Shown in pieces: positions 29,482 to 39,600 of a stretch of DNA of 48,278 bases. Position numbers and translations under genes: made by a program. Under the pieces are notes generated by a model that had not been told where the DNA came from, ran no database searches, and saw nothing but the letters and a program-made list of their open reading frames with translations. The stretch is from the NCBI GenBank assembly GCA_046719575.1, contig JBDNCP010000013.1, positions 1 through 48,278 on the forward strand, given 5' to 3'. Source of the DNA: Thermoleptolyngbya sp046719575. GTDB lineage: Bacteria > Cyanobacteriota > Cyanobacteriia > Elainellales > Elainellaceae. Positions within the stretch are counted from its first letter, which is position 1; each line of letters opens with the position of its first letter.

Positions 29482-30978
29482 TCAGGCGACCTTTTCCTTG
29501 GCAGACTCTTCGGAAGTCGTGTCTGGAATGGTGGCATCGGGCGCTGACCCCTCTGCACCAAGAGCGGCTTCATCGACTTCAGACGCTGGCTCCTCATCGG
29601 ATTCCGGCAGTCCCTTAATGCGGCGATAGATCTTCTCGTACTCGCGGGCAGAGTGATCCCAGGCAAAGTCCTGGTGCATGGCCCGCTGCTGGAGCGATCG
29701 CCACTGGTCTTTATACTGAAACCCTTCCCAAGCACGGATCATGCAGGTATATAGATCCAGCGGCTCGTAGCGGTCAAAACAATAGCCCGTGCCCGTGCCC
29801 TCAGACGGGACGTGATGCTGCACCGTGTCTACTAGACCGCCCGTGCGCCGCACAATGGGAATCGATCCATAGCGCATGGCGATCATCTGGCTGATACCGC
29901 AGGGTTCAAACCGCGACGGCATCAGGAAGGCATCGGTGCCTGCATAAATCCGGCGGGCCAGCGTGTCGTTGTGCAGCAGGTACACGGCGACGCGGCCAGG
30001 ATGGCGCGAGGCGATGTGCCATAGCTCGGTTTCATAATAGCGATCGCCCGTCCCCAGCACCACCAGTTGCCCGTCGGTGTAGGAAATGAACCGATCCAGC
30101 ATTTGAATTACCAGATCCAGACCCTTTTGCTCCACCAGGCGCGTCACCATGCCCAGCAAAAAGGCCTTGGAATTCACCTCTAGCCCCAGTTCCTCTTGCA
30201 GCGCGATCTTGTTTTCGCGGCGATTGTCCAGCGTGTCGGCAGTGAAGTTTTGGGGAATTTGGCGATCGACTGCCGGATCAAACAGCCCTAGATCAATCCC
30301 GTTCAAAATTCCCTTCAGCTTGCCGCTAATGTAGGACAGCAGCCCTTCCAACTGTTCGCCATATTCCGGTGTCTTGATTTGCTCGGCATAGGTGGGCGAA
30401 ACAGTCGTCACCATGTCAGCAAACTGCACCGCCGCCGCCATCGTGTTGTGGCCCTGCATGTACCACGGGCACCAAGTTATCTGCTCCAGTCGCCAGCGCC
30501 ACGGCCCCTGGTAGGCTAGGTTGTGAATTGTGAAAACAGTCTTGATATCTTCGGTTTCGTGCATCCATACGGGAATCATGCCCGCGTGCCAGTCGTGGCA
30601 GTGAATCACGTCTGGCCGCCAATAGTTCCAGGCAAACTCGGATGCTGCATTGGCAAACAGGGTGAACCGCCAGTCTTCGTCTTCACCGTAGTAAATTCGA
30701 CGGGGCATGAAGGAAGGATGCCCAAACAGATAAACCGGGACATCGGTCTTGGGCAGCTTGCTCTCAAAAATTTTGAAATTTTGGAACATGGCTGTACCAG
30801 ACCAGACGGGCTTTTTGGGAATTTCCATCTTGTCTGGCAAAAAGCCGTAGTAGGGCATAAAGATGCGAACATCGTGCCCCATCTGCCGCAGCACCTTAGG
30901 CAGCGCACCAACTACATCGCCCATGCCGCCTGCTTTTGCCACTGGGGCCGCTTCGGCCGCCACAAACAAAATTCGCAT
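29482..30978 (-). CDS. glgA: Glycogen synthase (GT5)
   Basis: Adds glucose from ADP-glucose to the non-reducing ends of glycogen. The 498-residue GT5 enzyme has the ADP-glucose motif as KAGGMGDVVGALPK (K15, where other enzymes have KTGGL), and DVIHCHDWHAGMIP, TIHNLAYQG, the GTGDRYYE region, and the C-terminal SRFEPCGISQMIAMRYGSIPIVRRTGGLVDTV. The KAGGM variant resembles one of the two cyanobacterial GlgA types (GlgA1, from memory). An acidic, alanine/glutamate-rich tail of about 40 residues is nonconserved. A G-rich Shine-Dalgarno is present before ATG 30978. It lies downstream of the CAP-domain gene on the same strand, 148 bases away. Confidence 0.96.
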   Translation of the reverse strand: MRILFVAAEAAPVAKAGGMGDVVGALPKVLRQMGHDVRIFMPYYGFLPDKMEIPKKPVWSGTAMFQNFKIFESKLPKTDVPVYLFGHPSFMPRRIYYGEDEDWRFTLFANAASEFAWNYWRPDVIHCHDWHAGMIPVWMHETEDIKTVFTIHNLAYQGPWRWRLEQITWCPWYMQGHNTMAAAVQFADMVTTVSPTYAEQIKTPEYGEQLEGLLSYISGKLKGILNGIDLGLFDPAVDRQIPQNFTADTLDNRRENKIALQEELGLEVNSKAFLLGMVTRLVEQKGLDLVIQMLDRFISYTDGQLVVLGTGDRYYETELWHIASRHPGRVAVYLLHNDTLARRIYAGTDAFLMPSRFEPCGISQMIAMRYGSIPIVRRTGGLVDTVQHHVPSEGTGTGYCFDRYEPLDLYTCMIRAWEGFQYKDQWRSLQQRAMHQDFAWDHSAREYEKIYRRIKGLPESDEEPASEVDEAALGAEGSAPDATIPDTTSEESAKEKVA

Positions 30979-31126
30979 CGTGACCCCCCTGAGTCTCCCG
31001 AACGTCTCGATTGTGCATCAGTCCTCTAGCGCGATGCACAACACCTAAACCCTAGCAAGTTTCGGTAACGTTTTCGTAATTATTTGGACGGAAAGTTGGA
31101 AGGGAGGCGAGACGCAGGTTCGGAGA

Positions 31127-31807
31127 TTAGTAAACGCGGCGACCGGAGTAATTTCCGGGCGGGCTATAGCGGCAGACCAAGATATCGTTGCCGCCCGCAG
31201 TGGCCAGCCCGCAACCGACATGGGTAGTGTCGCGCCAGATGATTTGCGTGTAGTGGCCGACATCGGCCCAGTTGCCCGTCGTACTGACGTTGGGAAAGGT
31301 GCCGGGGCGAAAATACTGCTTCTCGTCGCCCCAGCCCGTCACCATGTCGTCATAGGAAAAGTAGCCCGCCGTGCCCATCCAGAGGTTTTCGCCTTCGCCC
31401 GTGCCCTGGCTGTGTTCCAGGCGGCGGCCGCCCCGCGCAGCCAAGACATCGGCCCAGCCCTGAGCATTCTGCGCTAGCGCATCTGACCATTGCAGCGGGG
31501 GCAGATTTAGCTCGGCGCGATAGCGGTTGTGAGCGCTCAGCACGGTATCTGTAAATGCTTCGGCGGAGCGGTTGGTTAGACGCTGAGAGGTTCTGCGCCA
31601 TCCCAATTCGCGCCGCTCTGAGGCACGCCATGCCGAAGATGGCTCAAAAGATTTCGTAGAAAATAGTTCAACAGATGGCTCAAAAGACCGCTCAAACCAA
31701 GCCAATGCCTGCTCTGTGGCGATCGCCTGCCGATGGAGCCAGCCCATACCCAGCAGCAACAGCAGCCCGCCCAGTCCAGCGAAACCCGTTCTCAGCCCTT
31801 TATCCAT
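31127..31807 (-). CDS. CAP/SCP domain exported protein
   Basis: 226 residues with an N-terminal membrane anchor or signal (GFAGLGGLLLLLGMGWLH, about 8-25). Residues about 90-226 form a CAP (cysteine-rich secretory, antigen 5, PR-1) domain: VLSAHNRYRAELNLPPLQW, LAQNAQGWADVLA, HSQGTGEGENLWMG, GNWADVGHYTQIIWRDTTHVGCG, VCRYSPPGNYSGRRVY. The two histidines and two glutamates of the CAP cavity (H in SAHN, E in GEN, H in GHYTQ) can be traced. Bacterial members are extracellular with unknown or stress-related roles. The 81-bp MITE copy B lies just upstream of its ATG. Confidence 0.93.
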   Translation of the reverse strand: MDKGLRTGFAGLGGLLLLLGMGWLHRQAIATEQALAWFERSFEPSVELFSTKSFEPSSAWRASERRELGWRRTSQRLTNRSAEAFTDTVLSAHNRYRAELNLPPLQWSDALAQNAQGWADVLAARGGRRLEHSQGTGEGENLWMGTAGYFSYDDMVTGWGDEKQYFRPGTFPNVSTTGNWADVGHYTQIIWRDTTHVGCGLATAGGNDILVCRYSPPGNYSGRRVY

Positions 31808-31811
31808 ACAT

Positions 31812-31892
31812 TAAACCTCTTGCATGAATGCTGTTTTGAGGGCGTGAATCGTAGCGCGGTACCGCCGCGCTACGATTCACGCAAGAAGTCTA
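31812..31892 (+). mobile_element. 81-bp MITE-like element, copy B
   Basis: Second copy of 10886-10966, with the same ends and TA boundaries. Here the hairpin is perfect: GCGTGAATCGTAGCGCGG pairs with CCGCGCTACGATTCACGC around TACCG. The apex GCGCGGTACCGCCGCGC is inverted with respect to copy A. It starts 4 bases upstream of the CAP-domain ATG, so it lies in that gene's promoter or leader. Confidence 0.8.
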
Positions 31893-32032
31893 TTGCCTCT
31901 GGGATGATCTCTGGCGTGTCTTGACAAGAACTGGCGATCGCCCCTCATCACCCGCACAAAGACGGGGCGATCGCGCTAGTTTCCAAGATGCATCGCCAAT
32001 CTAGTAAGTTCCCGCCAGGGGTTCCCTAAAAC

Positions 32033-32992
32033 CTAGCCCCGCTGAATCGTGGCGAAAATTTCGTCCAACACAGCCTGTGCGCCTTGTTCCTTGAGTCGAT
32101 GGGCCAGGTCGATGCCAAGCTGCTCGGCGGTGTCTGGCGTGCCGGAAACCGTGTCTTTGATCAGGGTTTGCCCGTCGAGGCTGGCGACCAGCCCGGTCAG
32201 CGTCAGCGTGTCGCCTTCAATCCCCGTGTGAACCCCAATGGGGACTTGGCAACCGCCCTCTAGCTCCCGCAAAAAGGCACGTTCGGCATAGCAGCGCTGG
32301 GCGGTGGGGGTATGCTCTAGCACCTTCAGCACCGAGAGAATTTCGGGGTCTTCGGTGCGGCACTCGATGCCCAGTGCGCCCTGGCCAACGGCGTGCAGCG
32401 ACACATCACTGGGAATGACCTGGTGAATGCGATCGCCCATGCCCAGCCGCTTCAGCCCCGCCACCGCCAGGATCAGCGCGTCATATTCGCCCGCATCCAG
32501 CTTTGCCAGCCGCGTGTTCAGGTTGCCCCGCACATCTTTGAACGCCAGATGAGGATAGTGGTGTCGCAGTTGCGCCAGCCGCCGCAGCGACGACGTGCCA
32601 ACCACCGCGCCCTCTGGCAAGGTGTCAAGCTGTTTGTCCTTGTGGTTTTCATGCACCACCAGCGCATCGGCCGGGTCTTCGCGCTCGGTCACGCAGCCCA
32701 GCATCAGCCCGTCTGGCAGGCGAGTCGGCAAGTCCTTGAGCGAATGCACGGCAAAGTCAATATCACCGTTCAGCATCCCCACTTCTAGCTCTTTGGTAAA
32801 CAGCCCCTTGTCGCCAATCTTGGCCAGCGCCACGTCCAGGATCTTGTCACCCTGGGTACTCATGGTGTGAACTTCGAAGGTGTGTCCCGGAAAGGCTTTT
32901 TGCAATTCGGACTGTACCCAATGAGTCTGCACCAGAGCAAGCTGGCTTTTGCGCGAACCGATGCGAATGGTACGGGGAGGACTGGCGATCAT
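32033..32992 (-). CDS. hemC: Porphobilinogen deaminase
   Basis: Polymerises four porphobilinogens into hydroxymethylbilane for heme, chlorophyll and bilin synthesis. The 319-residue enzyme shows RTIRIGSRKSQLALVQTHWV, DFAVHSLKDLPTRLPDGL, TEREDPADALV, VVGTSSLRRLAQLRHHYP, FKDVRGNLNTRLAKLDAGEYDALILAVAGLKRLG, and the dipyrromethane cofactor cysteine in LEGGCQVPIGVH. I start at ATG 32992; a TTG two codons upstream is in frame. It stands alone, preceded by the CAP gene's promoter region. Confidence 0.97.
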   Translation of the reverse strand: MIASPPRTIRIGSRKSQLALVQTHWVQSELQKAFPGHTFEVHTMSTQGDKILDVALAKIGDKGLFTKELEVGMLNGDIDFAVHSLKDLPTRLPDGLMLGCVTEREDPADALVVHENHKDKQLDTLPEGAVVGTSSLRRLAQLRHHYPHLAFKDVRGNLNTRLAKLDAGEYDALILAVAGLKRLGMGDRIHQVIPSDVSLHAVGQGALGIECRTEDPEILSVLKVLEHTPTAQRCYAERAFLRELEGGCQVPIGVHTGIEGDTLTLTGLVASLDGQTLIKDTVSGTPDTAEQLGIDLAHRLKEQGAQAVLDEIFATIQRG

Positions 32993-33097
32993 GTGCAAAG
33001 AAGTGTGTACAAAAACGGTGAAATGTTAAGCAAGCCTTAGATTTGAGGCGTTTTGAGCCAACTACCAGCTTACCGCAGGGCGGCCCAACTCCTATGC

Positions 33098-34081
33098 CTA
33101 CTCTGAGGTTTCCAACGGGGCGATTCGCGAAACGCTCCCGTCAGGAATTGCTCCTACCACCGGAATTGCGGGTGTCGCAGCCGTTAAGTCTACCTGCTCG
33201 GTGATGGGCAAATAGCCGAGCCACTGCTGCGACAGTTGGGCAAAGCTCTCTGGGCAGCCGCTCACGCAAAATCGAGCCGTGCGATCGCCATACAGATTTC
33301 GCAGCCCCAGCAGGTCTAGCTCCCGCGCCGCCGCCCGCACCACATGCACCGCCGGATCGACGAACCGCACCGTCGGCGGCAAGAGCGATCGCAGCACAGG
33401 TTTCAAATGGGGATAGTGGGTACAGCCAAACACCAGCGTATCGATCTGCGCCTGGATCAACGGCTCCAGATAGCGTTGAGCCACCTGTCGGGTGTAGGGG
33501 TCATGCACCCGGTTTTGCTCGATCAGCGGCACAAACTCCGGACAGCCCACCTGCCAAACGGCGATCGCCTCGTCGATTTCATGAATTGCCCGTCGATAGG
33601 CATCGCTCGCGGCCGTAAATGGCGTGGCAATTACCCCAATTCGCCGTCCTTGCTGCACGGCAGCCCGCGCCCCCGGCAAAATCACGCCCAAAATCGGCAT
33701 CGGAAACTCAGACCGCACCACGTCCAGCGCCTTAGCAGAACTCGTGTTGCAGGCAACGACGACCATCTTCACCCGCTGCTGCGCCATCCAGGTCAAAATT
33801 TCCCGCACAAATTGCAGCAATTCTCCCTCTGAGCGGGTTCCATAGGGCAGCCGCGCCGTGTCGCCAAAATACAGCACCGATTCATTTGGCAACTGGCGCT
33901 GAATCTCCCGCAGCACCGTCAGCCCGCCCACACCGCTGTCAAACACGCCGATCGGAGCCTGAGTATCGCCTGTTTTCAAAATAACGGGTTCGCAAAACGT
34001 CCCGTGCGGTTCGTGGGAAAGAGTACCTGGGGCACGATTAACCAAGTCTGAAAACGAAGCGGAGTTAGACACGGGCTGCAA
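33098..34081 (-). CDS. murI: Glutamate racemase
   Basis: Converts L- to D-glutamate for peptidoglycan in the cytoplasm. Core motifs: PIGVFDSGVGGLTVLREI, YFGDTARLPYG, the first catalytic cysteine in VVACNTSSA, the second in LVFGCTHYPHLKP. A 45-residue N-terminal extension before IGVFDSG is unusual; the first codon here is TTG and the real start may be downstream at one of the GTG or TTG codons. The tail of about 20 residues after LPITEQVDL is low in conservation. It follows amiC with a 9-base gap, an arrangement I recall from other cyanobacteria, linking D-glutamate supply with wall turnover. Confidence 0.93.
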   Translation of the reverse strand: MQPVSNSASFSDLVNRAPGTLSHEPHGTFCEPVILKTGDTQAPIGVFDSGVGGLTVLREIQRQLPNESVLYFGDTARLPYGTRSEGELLQFVREILTWMAQQRVKMVVVACNTSSAKALDVVRSEFPMPILGVILPGARAAVQQGRRIGVIATPFTAASDAYRRAIHEIDEAIAVWQVGCPEFVPLIEQNRVHDPYTRQVAQRYLEPLIQAQIDTLVFGCTHYPHLKPVLRSLLPPTVRFVDPAVHVVRAAARELDLLGLRNLYGDRTARFCVSGCPESFAQLSQQWLGYLPITEQVDLTAATPAIPVVGAIPDGSVSRIAPLETSE

Positions 34082-34090
34082 ACAAAATGT

Positions 34091-35968
34091 TTAGAAGTTT
34101 TGCTGAATATATTGCAGGATACCCTGGGCAATAGCAAATGCCATACGCTGTTGCCCCTGGGCGCTGCCCAAAAACGCCGCGTCTTGCGCTCCAGTGACGA
34201 ACCCTGTTTCCAGCAGCACTGCGGGCATTGAGGTATTGCGAATCACGTAGAATCGGGCACTCCGCAAGCCGCGATCATTCAAGCCCGTATTGCGAACCAT
34301 GCTGTCGTGAATCACGCGACCCAGCCGTGCGCCCGCTTCCGAGGCATAGTAGGTTTCAATGCCGTTTACATCGGGGCGATCCATGCTGATAGCGTTGGCG
34401 TGAATACTAACAAAGATATTTGCCCGCGCCCGCTCGGCAATTTGTACCCGCGGCTCCAGGTCAATTTCTCGATCGTCTGTGCGAGTCATGACGACCTGTA
34501 CACCCTGCTGCTCCAGCAAACGAGCCACCTGGGTTGTGATTGACAACACTATATCCTTTTCGCGCAGCCCGCCAATGCCCACTGCACCCGGATCTCGTCC
34601 ACCGTGGCCAGCATCTAGCACCACCACAACACGACCTGTGGGAACACGGGGCAAGGTGGTCGTAGGCGGCGTAACGATGGGCGGCGGCGTTGTGGGTGTG
34701 GTGGGGGGCTGGGCTGCGCCGCGCAGTTCCAGAGCCAAGAGGCGATCGCTCGGCTGAATCACATCCCGAATCACCACCCCAGCAGCAGGCTGCACCAAAA
34801 TCGCCACGGTTCGCTCGTCTTCTTGCAGCAGACGCACCTGCTGAATCGTGCTGTTGGCGGTGATTTGTGGGCCAATCACCCGCTCTGCCAGTCGGGCATC
34901 GGGAATCGTAATTCGATAGAAAATCCGCCCCCGATCCCAATCGCTGGTATACGTAATCGGCTGATCCGCCCGAATGAGCAACTGCTGACCGTTGCTCGAC
35001 AGCTCCACCGACTGCACCGTCGAAAGACCACTGAGAGGGGGCTGGCCCGGGCGCGGTGGCTGACTGGGCGGAGTGGGAGGCGTAATCGGTGGTGTCGTGG
35101 GTGGGGTTGGGGCAGGCTGGGAGGGGCGAGCGGCAACGACCCCACTATTGGCATTGAGGCTAGGCAGCAGCACAATCCCGCCAAAATCGCTGACGCTGGC
35201 CTGCCAGCCGCGACGGTTACGATCATTGCGGCGACCCTCCAAACGCAACGACAGCCGCACCACGCCATTCCGCTGAGGCTCCAGGCGCATCCGCTCGACC
35301 CCGCGATGGTTGGGCCGCAAATCCCGATTGGTCAACTGGGGCGAAATCTGAGCATTGGCAATATCAAACTGCACATCTCGCGGATCGCTGGTGCGGCGCA
35401 GCGTCAGGCGAGGCGTACCGCCGCTGGTGCGGATGAAAAAGCCGTCTTGGGTAATCTGCACCTCGTCGATCTGGGCGGGGCCCGTTGCCGGAGGCGCAGT
35501 CACAGGGGGTGTCGGGGCGGGCGGGGGCGCTCCTGTCCCAGGCGAGGGTGGGGTGGCCACAGGCCCTCCAACAAACTGCGGCGTAGGAATTTGCACAGAC
35601 CACTCGGTCGGCGTAGCCCCCCGCACCAGCACCCGCTGCGGGTCGAGGGTATAACCGGGCATTAGCTCGATCACAATGCGAGTGGTTTGAGCGTCTACCT
35701 GCCCCAGGCGAATTTCTCGAATGCCGCCTGTTCCGCTTTGGCGCGTGGTCGAACGTCCCAGGGTAATTCCCGGCAGGTCAATCACTAAGCGAACAGGGTC
35801 GGAAATGAGCTGCGCCCTGGGCTGCACGCCGTCATCCGTGGTAAAGACCAGCCGGTTTTCCGCCGAGTTAAACCGCCAGGATTGCAGCGTACCCGCTTCG
35901 GCAGAAACGGCAATCAGGAGAGACCCTGCAACGCCCAGCACACCAGACAATAACCAAGAAAATCTCAC
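34091..35968 (-). CDS. amiC: N-acetylmuramoyl-L-alanine amidase with AMIN domains
   Basis: A secreted amidase that cuts the stem peptide from muramic acid, needed for septal wall splitting. A signal peptide (about VRFSWLLSGVLGVAGSLLIA then VSAEAG) is followed by three AMIN-like beta domains, separated by proline-rich linkers (PSPGTGAPPPAPTPP, PTTPPITPPTPPSQ). The C-terminal Amidase_3 domain has zinc ligands in VVLDAGHGGRDPGA, LREKDIVL (E), VSIHANAI (H) and the catalytic E of LLETGFVTG. I choose GTG 35968 because AGAGG lies 6 bases upstream; a longer form from ATG 36034 would add positive residues before the same signal. It forms a likely operon with murI. Confidence 0.93.
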   Translation of the reverse strand: MRFSWLLSGVLGVAGSLLIAVSAEAGTLQSWRFNSAENRLVFTTDDGVQPRAQLISDPVRLVIDLPGITLGRSTTRQSGTGGIREIRLGQVDAQTTRIVIELMPGYTLDPQRVLVRGATPTEWSVQIPTPQFVGGPVATPPSPGTGAPPPAPTPPVTAPPATGPAQIDEVQITQDGFFIRTSGGTPRLTLRRTSDPRDVQFDIANAQISPQLTNRDLRPNHRGVERMRLEPQRNGVVRLSLRLEGRRNDRNRRGWQASVSDFGGIVLLPSLNANSGVVAARPSQPAPTPPTTPPITPPTPPSQPPRPGQPPLSGLSTVQSVELSSNGQQLLIRADQPITYTSDWDRGRIFYRITIPDARLAERVIGPQITANSTIQQVRLLQEDERTVAILVQPAAGVVIRDVIQPSDRLLALELRGAAQPPTTPTTPPPIVTPPTTTLPRVPTGRVVVVLDAGHGGRDPGAVGIGGLREKDIVLSITTQVARLLEQQGVQVVMTRTDDREIDLEPRVQIAERARANIFVSIHANAISMDRPDVNGIETYYASEAGARLGRVIHDSMVRNTGLNDRGLRSARFYVIRNTSMPAVLLETGFVTGAQDAAFLGSAQGQQRMAFAIAQGILQYIQQNF

Positions 35969-36034
35969 AATCAACCTCTTAAAACACCGATTGGGGAGTT
36001 GGGGCAGATGCAGCTGAGTCGCACAAACCTCCAT

Positions 36035-36695
36035 CGCAATCGACCAAAACCGATATTAATCAGGTTTGGCGTAATTGCGATCAGATTTAGCTGGGAAAAT
36101 CTCAAAGAATTGAGAATCGAACCGCCTCCTGAAGAAACCATCCATCATACCGATCTCTGGATGGCCTGAGGCGGCATCGACGAAACTTGTCTATCGGACG
36201 TGCCGGGACTCACATAAGTTTCTGATCAGTTTCTGAGTTTGCGGAAATTCCAAAAGCGCAGGTGAAGTACTAGCCCCGTCAGAGGCCTACGCACCGGGTT
36301 AGGGCAATTCAGGACAGTTTTGAGGAATTTGTCCCTAGACCAGCGTCCCTAGACCAGCCAGCCTTTGGGGATATGCCCCAAACTCCCTTTGCAGGGGACG
36401 AAGCGTTTCCCACACTCCACTCTGAGGGCACTTTGGTGAGCAGGAGGGGTGGTTTTGCATCGCATGGGTAGCGGGGGCGATCGCCCGCTGGTTTTTCGGG
36501 TCTTTTGGGCGATCGTGATTTCAGCAATCGTTATACTGCATACTGCTTTCTTGAGGCACACTCCAACATTGAAGAGACGGAGTGTGCTTAATAGAACTTG
36601 CTTAAGAAACGACCTGCAATCTTTAATTCGATGCTAACCTGTTTCTCTGCTGATGACTTGTTGAAGGTGTTTGAAAGCAGAGAGGCTAGCGTATT
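36035..36695. other. 660-bp spacer between amiC and the R-M gene
   Basis: It contains a nested inverted repeat, CCGCCTC (36122-36128) with GAGGCGG (36168-36174) and inside it CCATCCA (36138-36144) with TGGATGG (36158-36164), in the amiC leader. It also contains a 14-bp tandem duplication GTCCCTAGACCAGC (36331-36358). The 70-codon frames here are not convincing. The right part, from about 36560, is AT-richer and belongs to the R-M island by composition. Confidence 0.6.
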
Positions 36696-39600
36696 TTGTC
36701 CAAAAGCAGCAGACCGTCAAGGCAGCAATTAGACCCCCTAGCAAAATGGCTTGCCTTAGATTGGAATCGACCAGAGCGATCGTACAACCCCGATATTCGT
36801 GATTTTTTGGCTGGATTGCTAGATTACCCCAAAGACCGCGTCGTGACGGAGGATGCGGCTGGTGGTGGCTATCCAGACATTAAGTTGCTGACTCCTGAGA
36901 AAATAGCCTGGGTTGTGGGAGATCTCAAAAAGGATGACGCAGAACTGAATACAGAAGGTGGGCGGCGTAGGCTATGGAATCAAAAACGTAAGTACATTGA
37001 GGGGCTAACCCGATACGTTTTGTTTCTGACAGCCCACTATCTCTGGATTGTTTTACCTACGGGATCTGCTGTTGCAGGGTTTGAAGAGCCATGTCACCTG
37101 TCTGAAATAACCTTTGAAGAATTAAAAGAAAAGCTTAAATTTATTTCCTATGAACAGGCAACCCATAGCAATCAATGGGCAACCTTCATTAGCGGGCAAT
37201 TACCCTATGTTTACTTAAAGCTGGATGTACCAGAGACGCTAGACCGTTTGCGCCAAGATTTGCAAACAAGCTTTATGGAACTCAGTGCAGCCGCAGAACA
37301 GGCGATCGCCTCACTTATTCGACAGTATAGAGAATTTAAGCAACAGGAACAGCAAATTCAGCGCAACTTAGTAGATACAGGCGACACTCAGCGACGGGCA
37401 TTGGTGCGGCTCCGGTTCAAGTTTGACTTTCATCGACACTTATTTGAGGATCTACTACCTCGATTTGAGGATCAGTATGGGCGAGATGTGAATGCAAGTG
37501 GTAGACAGGTTGAAGAGCGAATTCGAGAATCATTTGTTGCGGATTCGGTGGCAGTGCTAGTTGCCCGTGTCTTGTTTTTAAGATTGGTAGAAGATTTGGG
37601 ACTGACGAAAAAACGACGATTATCGAATGGCGGTCCCAAAGACTGGGCAGCGTTTGTTAATCAACTGACAGGGGATGCTAAGGCACTAGTGCAACTGGTG
37701 GCAGAGGATGTCGGACGGCTGTATCATGAACCTTTTGAGCGCAACTTATTTGATTGGATTTATGAAACAAATGGGGCTTTAGATGAAGCATTACAAAGAT
37801 TAATCCTTCGATTCAATGCCTATGACTTTTCAGGTTTATCGGAAGAAATTTTGGGAGACATTTATCAAAATTTCTTACCCCCGGCTAAACGGAAACGGTT
37901 AGGAGAGTTTTACACACCACCATCCATCGTAGATTGGCTGCTAGAACAAACCGTATTTCAACACGGTGAAGGTAAATTGCTTGATCCCTCCTGTGGCAGT
38001 GGTTCATTTCTAGTGCGATACGTTCATCGTTGTCTGGAAGATGCAAAGACGAGAGGACTTGATCCAGATACCGTTTTACAAGACTTACAAGCTACCGTTT
38101 GGGGGTTTGACCTCAACCCATTTGCGGCATTTATCAGCCACTTTCAGTTGATGTGGGCGTTGGTACGCTTCAAACCCTCAACAAACCCAGCGGATATCCC
38201 AAAAATTCATATCTATAACTTAAATAGCTTGCTGCGAGAATCTGATTTGGTTCCCCTATTAGGAGCAGGCTTCTTGGCTCCTGGCTCTGCAGAACGGGAT
38301 AGTCAACAATGGAAATATATTGTGGGCAATCCCCCCTATATTCGGGCAGAGCGGGTGAAATATAACGATGAGATGCGCGGCTTGTGGAAACAGGTTTGGG
38401 GTCAGAATGCGGATACCGGTTTGGTGTTTCTCTACCGGGCATTGACAGAATCTCTGGAACCTGGCGGCTGGTTGGGCATGGTAGTGAGCGGTGGCTATGC
38501 CAATTCGGAAGCAGCCGCAAAAGTCTGGAAGTTGCTTTATCCAGGAAGGGAAGCGGCGTTACGCAAAATTGTGTGGCTAGAGTTTACCGATAAACCTATC
38601 TGGGATGTTGCACGAGTACCACTGATTTTGGTAATTGAGCGAACTCCAGCCCAAGAAAATGATGAAATTGAACTTTATGTTCCTTCTAAGTGGACAAGCA
38701 ATGAACCACCCGTAAAAGTTAAGTACAAAGATTTTTTTGATGCCAAAGTTAGCCCCAGAGTGACGGACATTGATCCCAGCAATCCACGCGAGGGCTTATG
38801 GGGAGATTATTTGTTGCCTCTGTTGCATCCTGAAGATGTACCCATTCTCAAAAAGCTATTTCCTAATGGAAATGGTGGCAACATCGTTGAGTTGAAGGAA
38901 GCTGTTGCAAGGCAACTGAGCCATAATAATCGTTCCTTTTGGTGGACGTATGGTATTCAACGCGGCGGTGCAGAAGTTACACCAGAACCTACAGGAACTC
39001 ACCCAATTCAAGTGATTGCGGGACGCAGTTTAGCAATGGGATGGCATGGTGACCCCGCTGGTTGGGTAGATTTAGAGGCTGTCAAAGATAGACCTTATGG
39101 AAAACTAAGTTTATGGGCTGAGCAAACTCATCCAACCTTTTTGGTTGTCTCTGAACTTGCACAAGCTCCTTTTGCCTGTGTTGTTAAGGGAACAGATTTT
39201 GCAGTCGTTAATACGGTTATTGTCGCTCTACCAAAAACCGATAACCCACCTGCTGAAGTTGTAGCCGCTTACCTAAACAGCAAACTAGCTCGGTTTTATT
39301 GGGCTTTGAGGTTACGCAGTGGAGTAATTCAGGGCTATTATGCTCATGTTTATCCACGAACTTTGGAAGCATTACCCTGGGTTAGAACTCTTGATTCAAC
39401 GATCGCACAACAGTTAGTCGAAGGTTATGATGAACTGGCGAGGTTAGCCGCAATCGCCAAAAATAACCCGGATGAATGGCTCTTATCTGAAGTAGAAGCC
39501 CGAATTGAAACGAGTCGTTATAAATTGAGCGACAGAAACTTAGGACTCAACTTTGCTAATTGGAGTACCGAAGATGTGTATGCGGAAGAACTCACATTAG

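Noticed and set aside
34823..35665. 280-codon plus-strand frame opposite amiC
   Set aside because: Antisense to AMIN domains and proline linkers; arginine/histidine-rich composition typical of a GC-rich shadow frame.
36309..36561. Short overlapping minus frames upstream of the R-M gene
   Set aside because: Two frames compete over the same spacer and cross a 14-bp duplication; neither resembles a known antitoxin or control protein.
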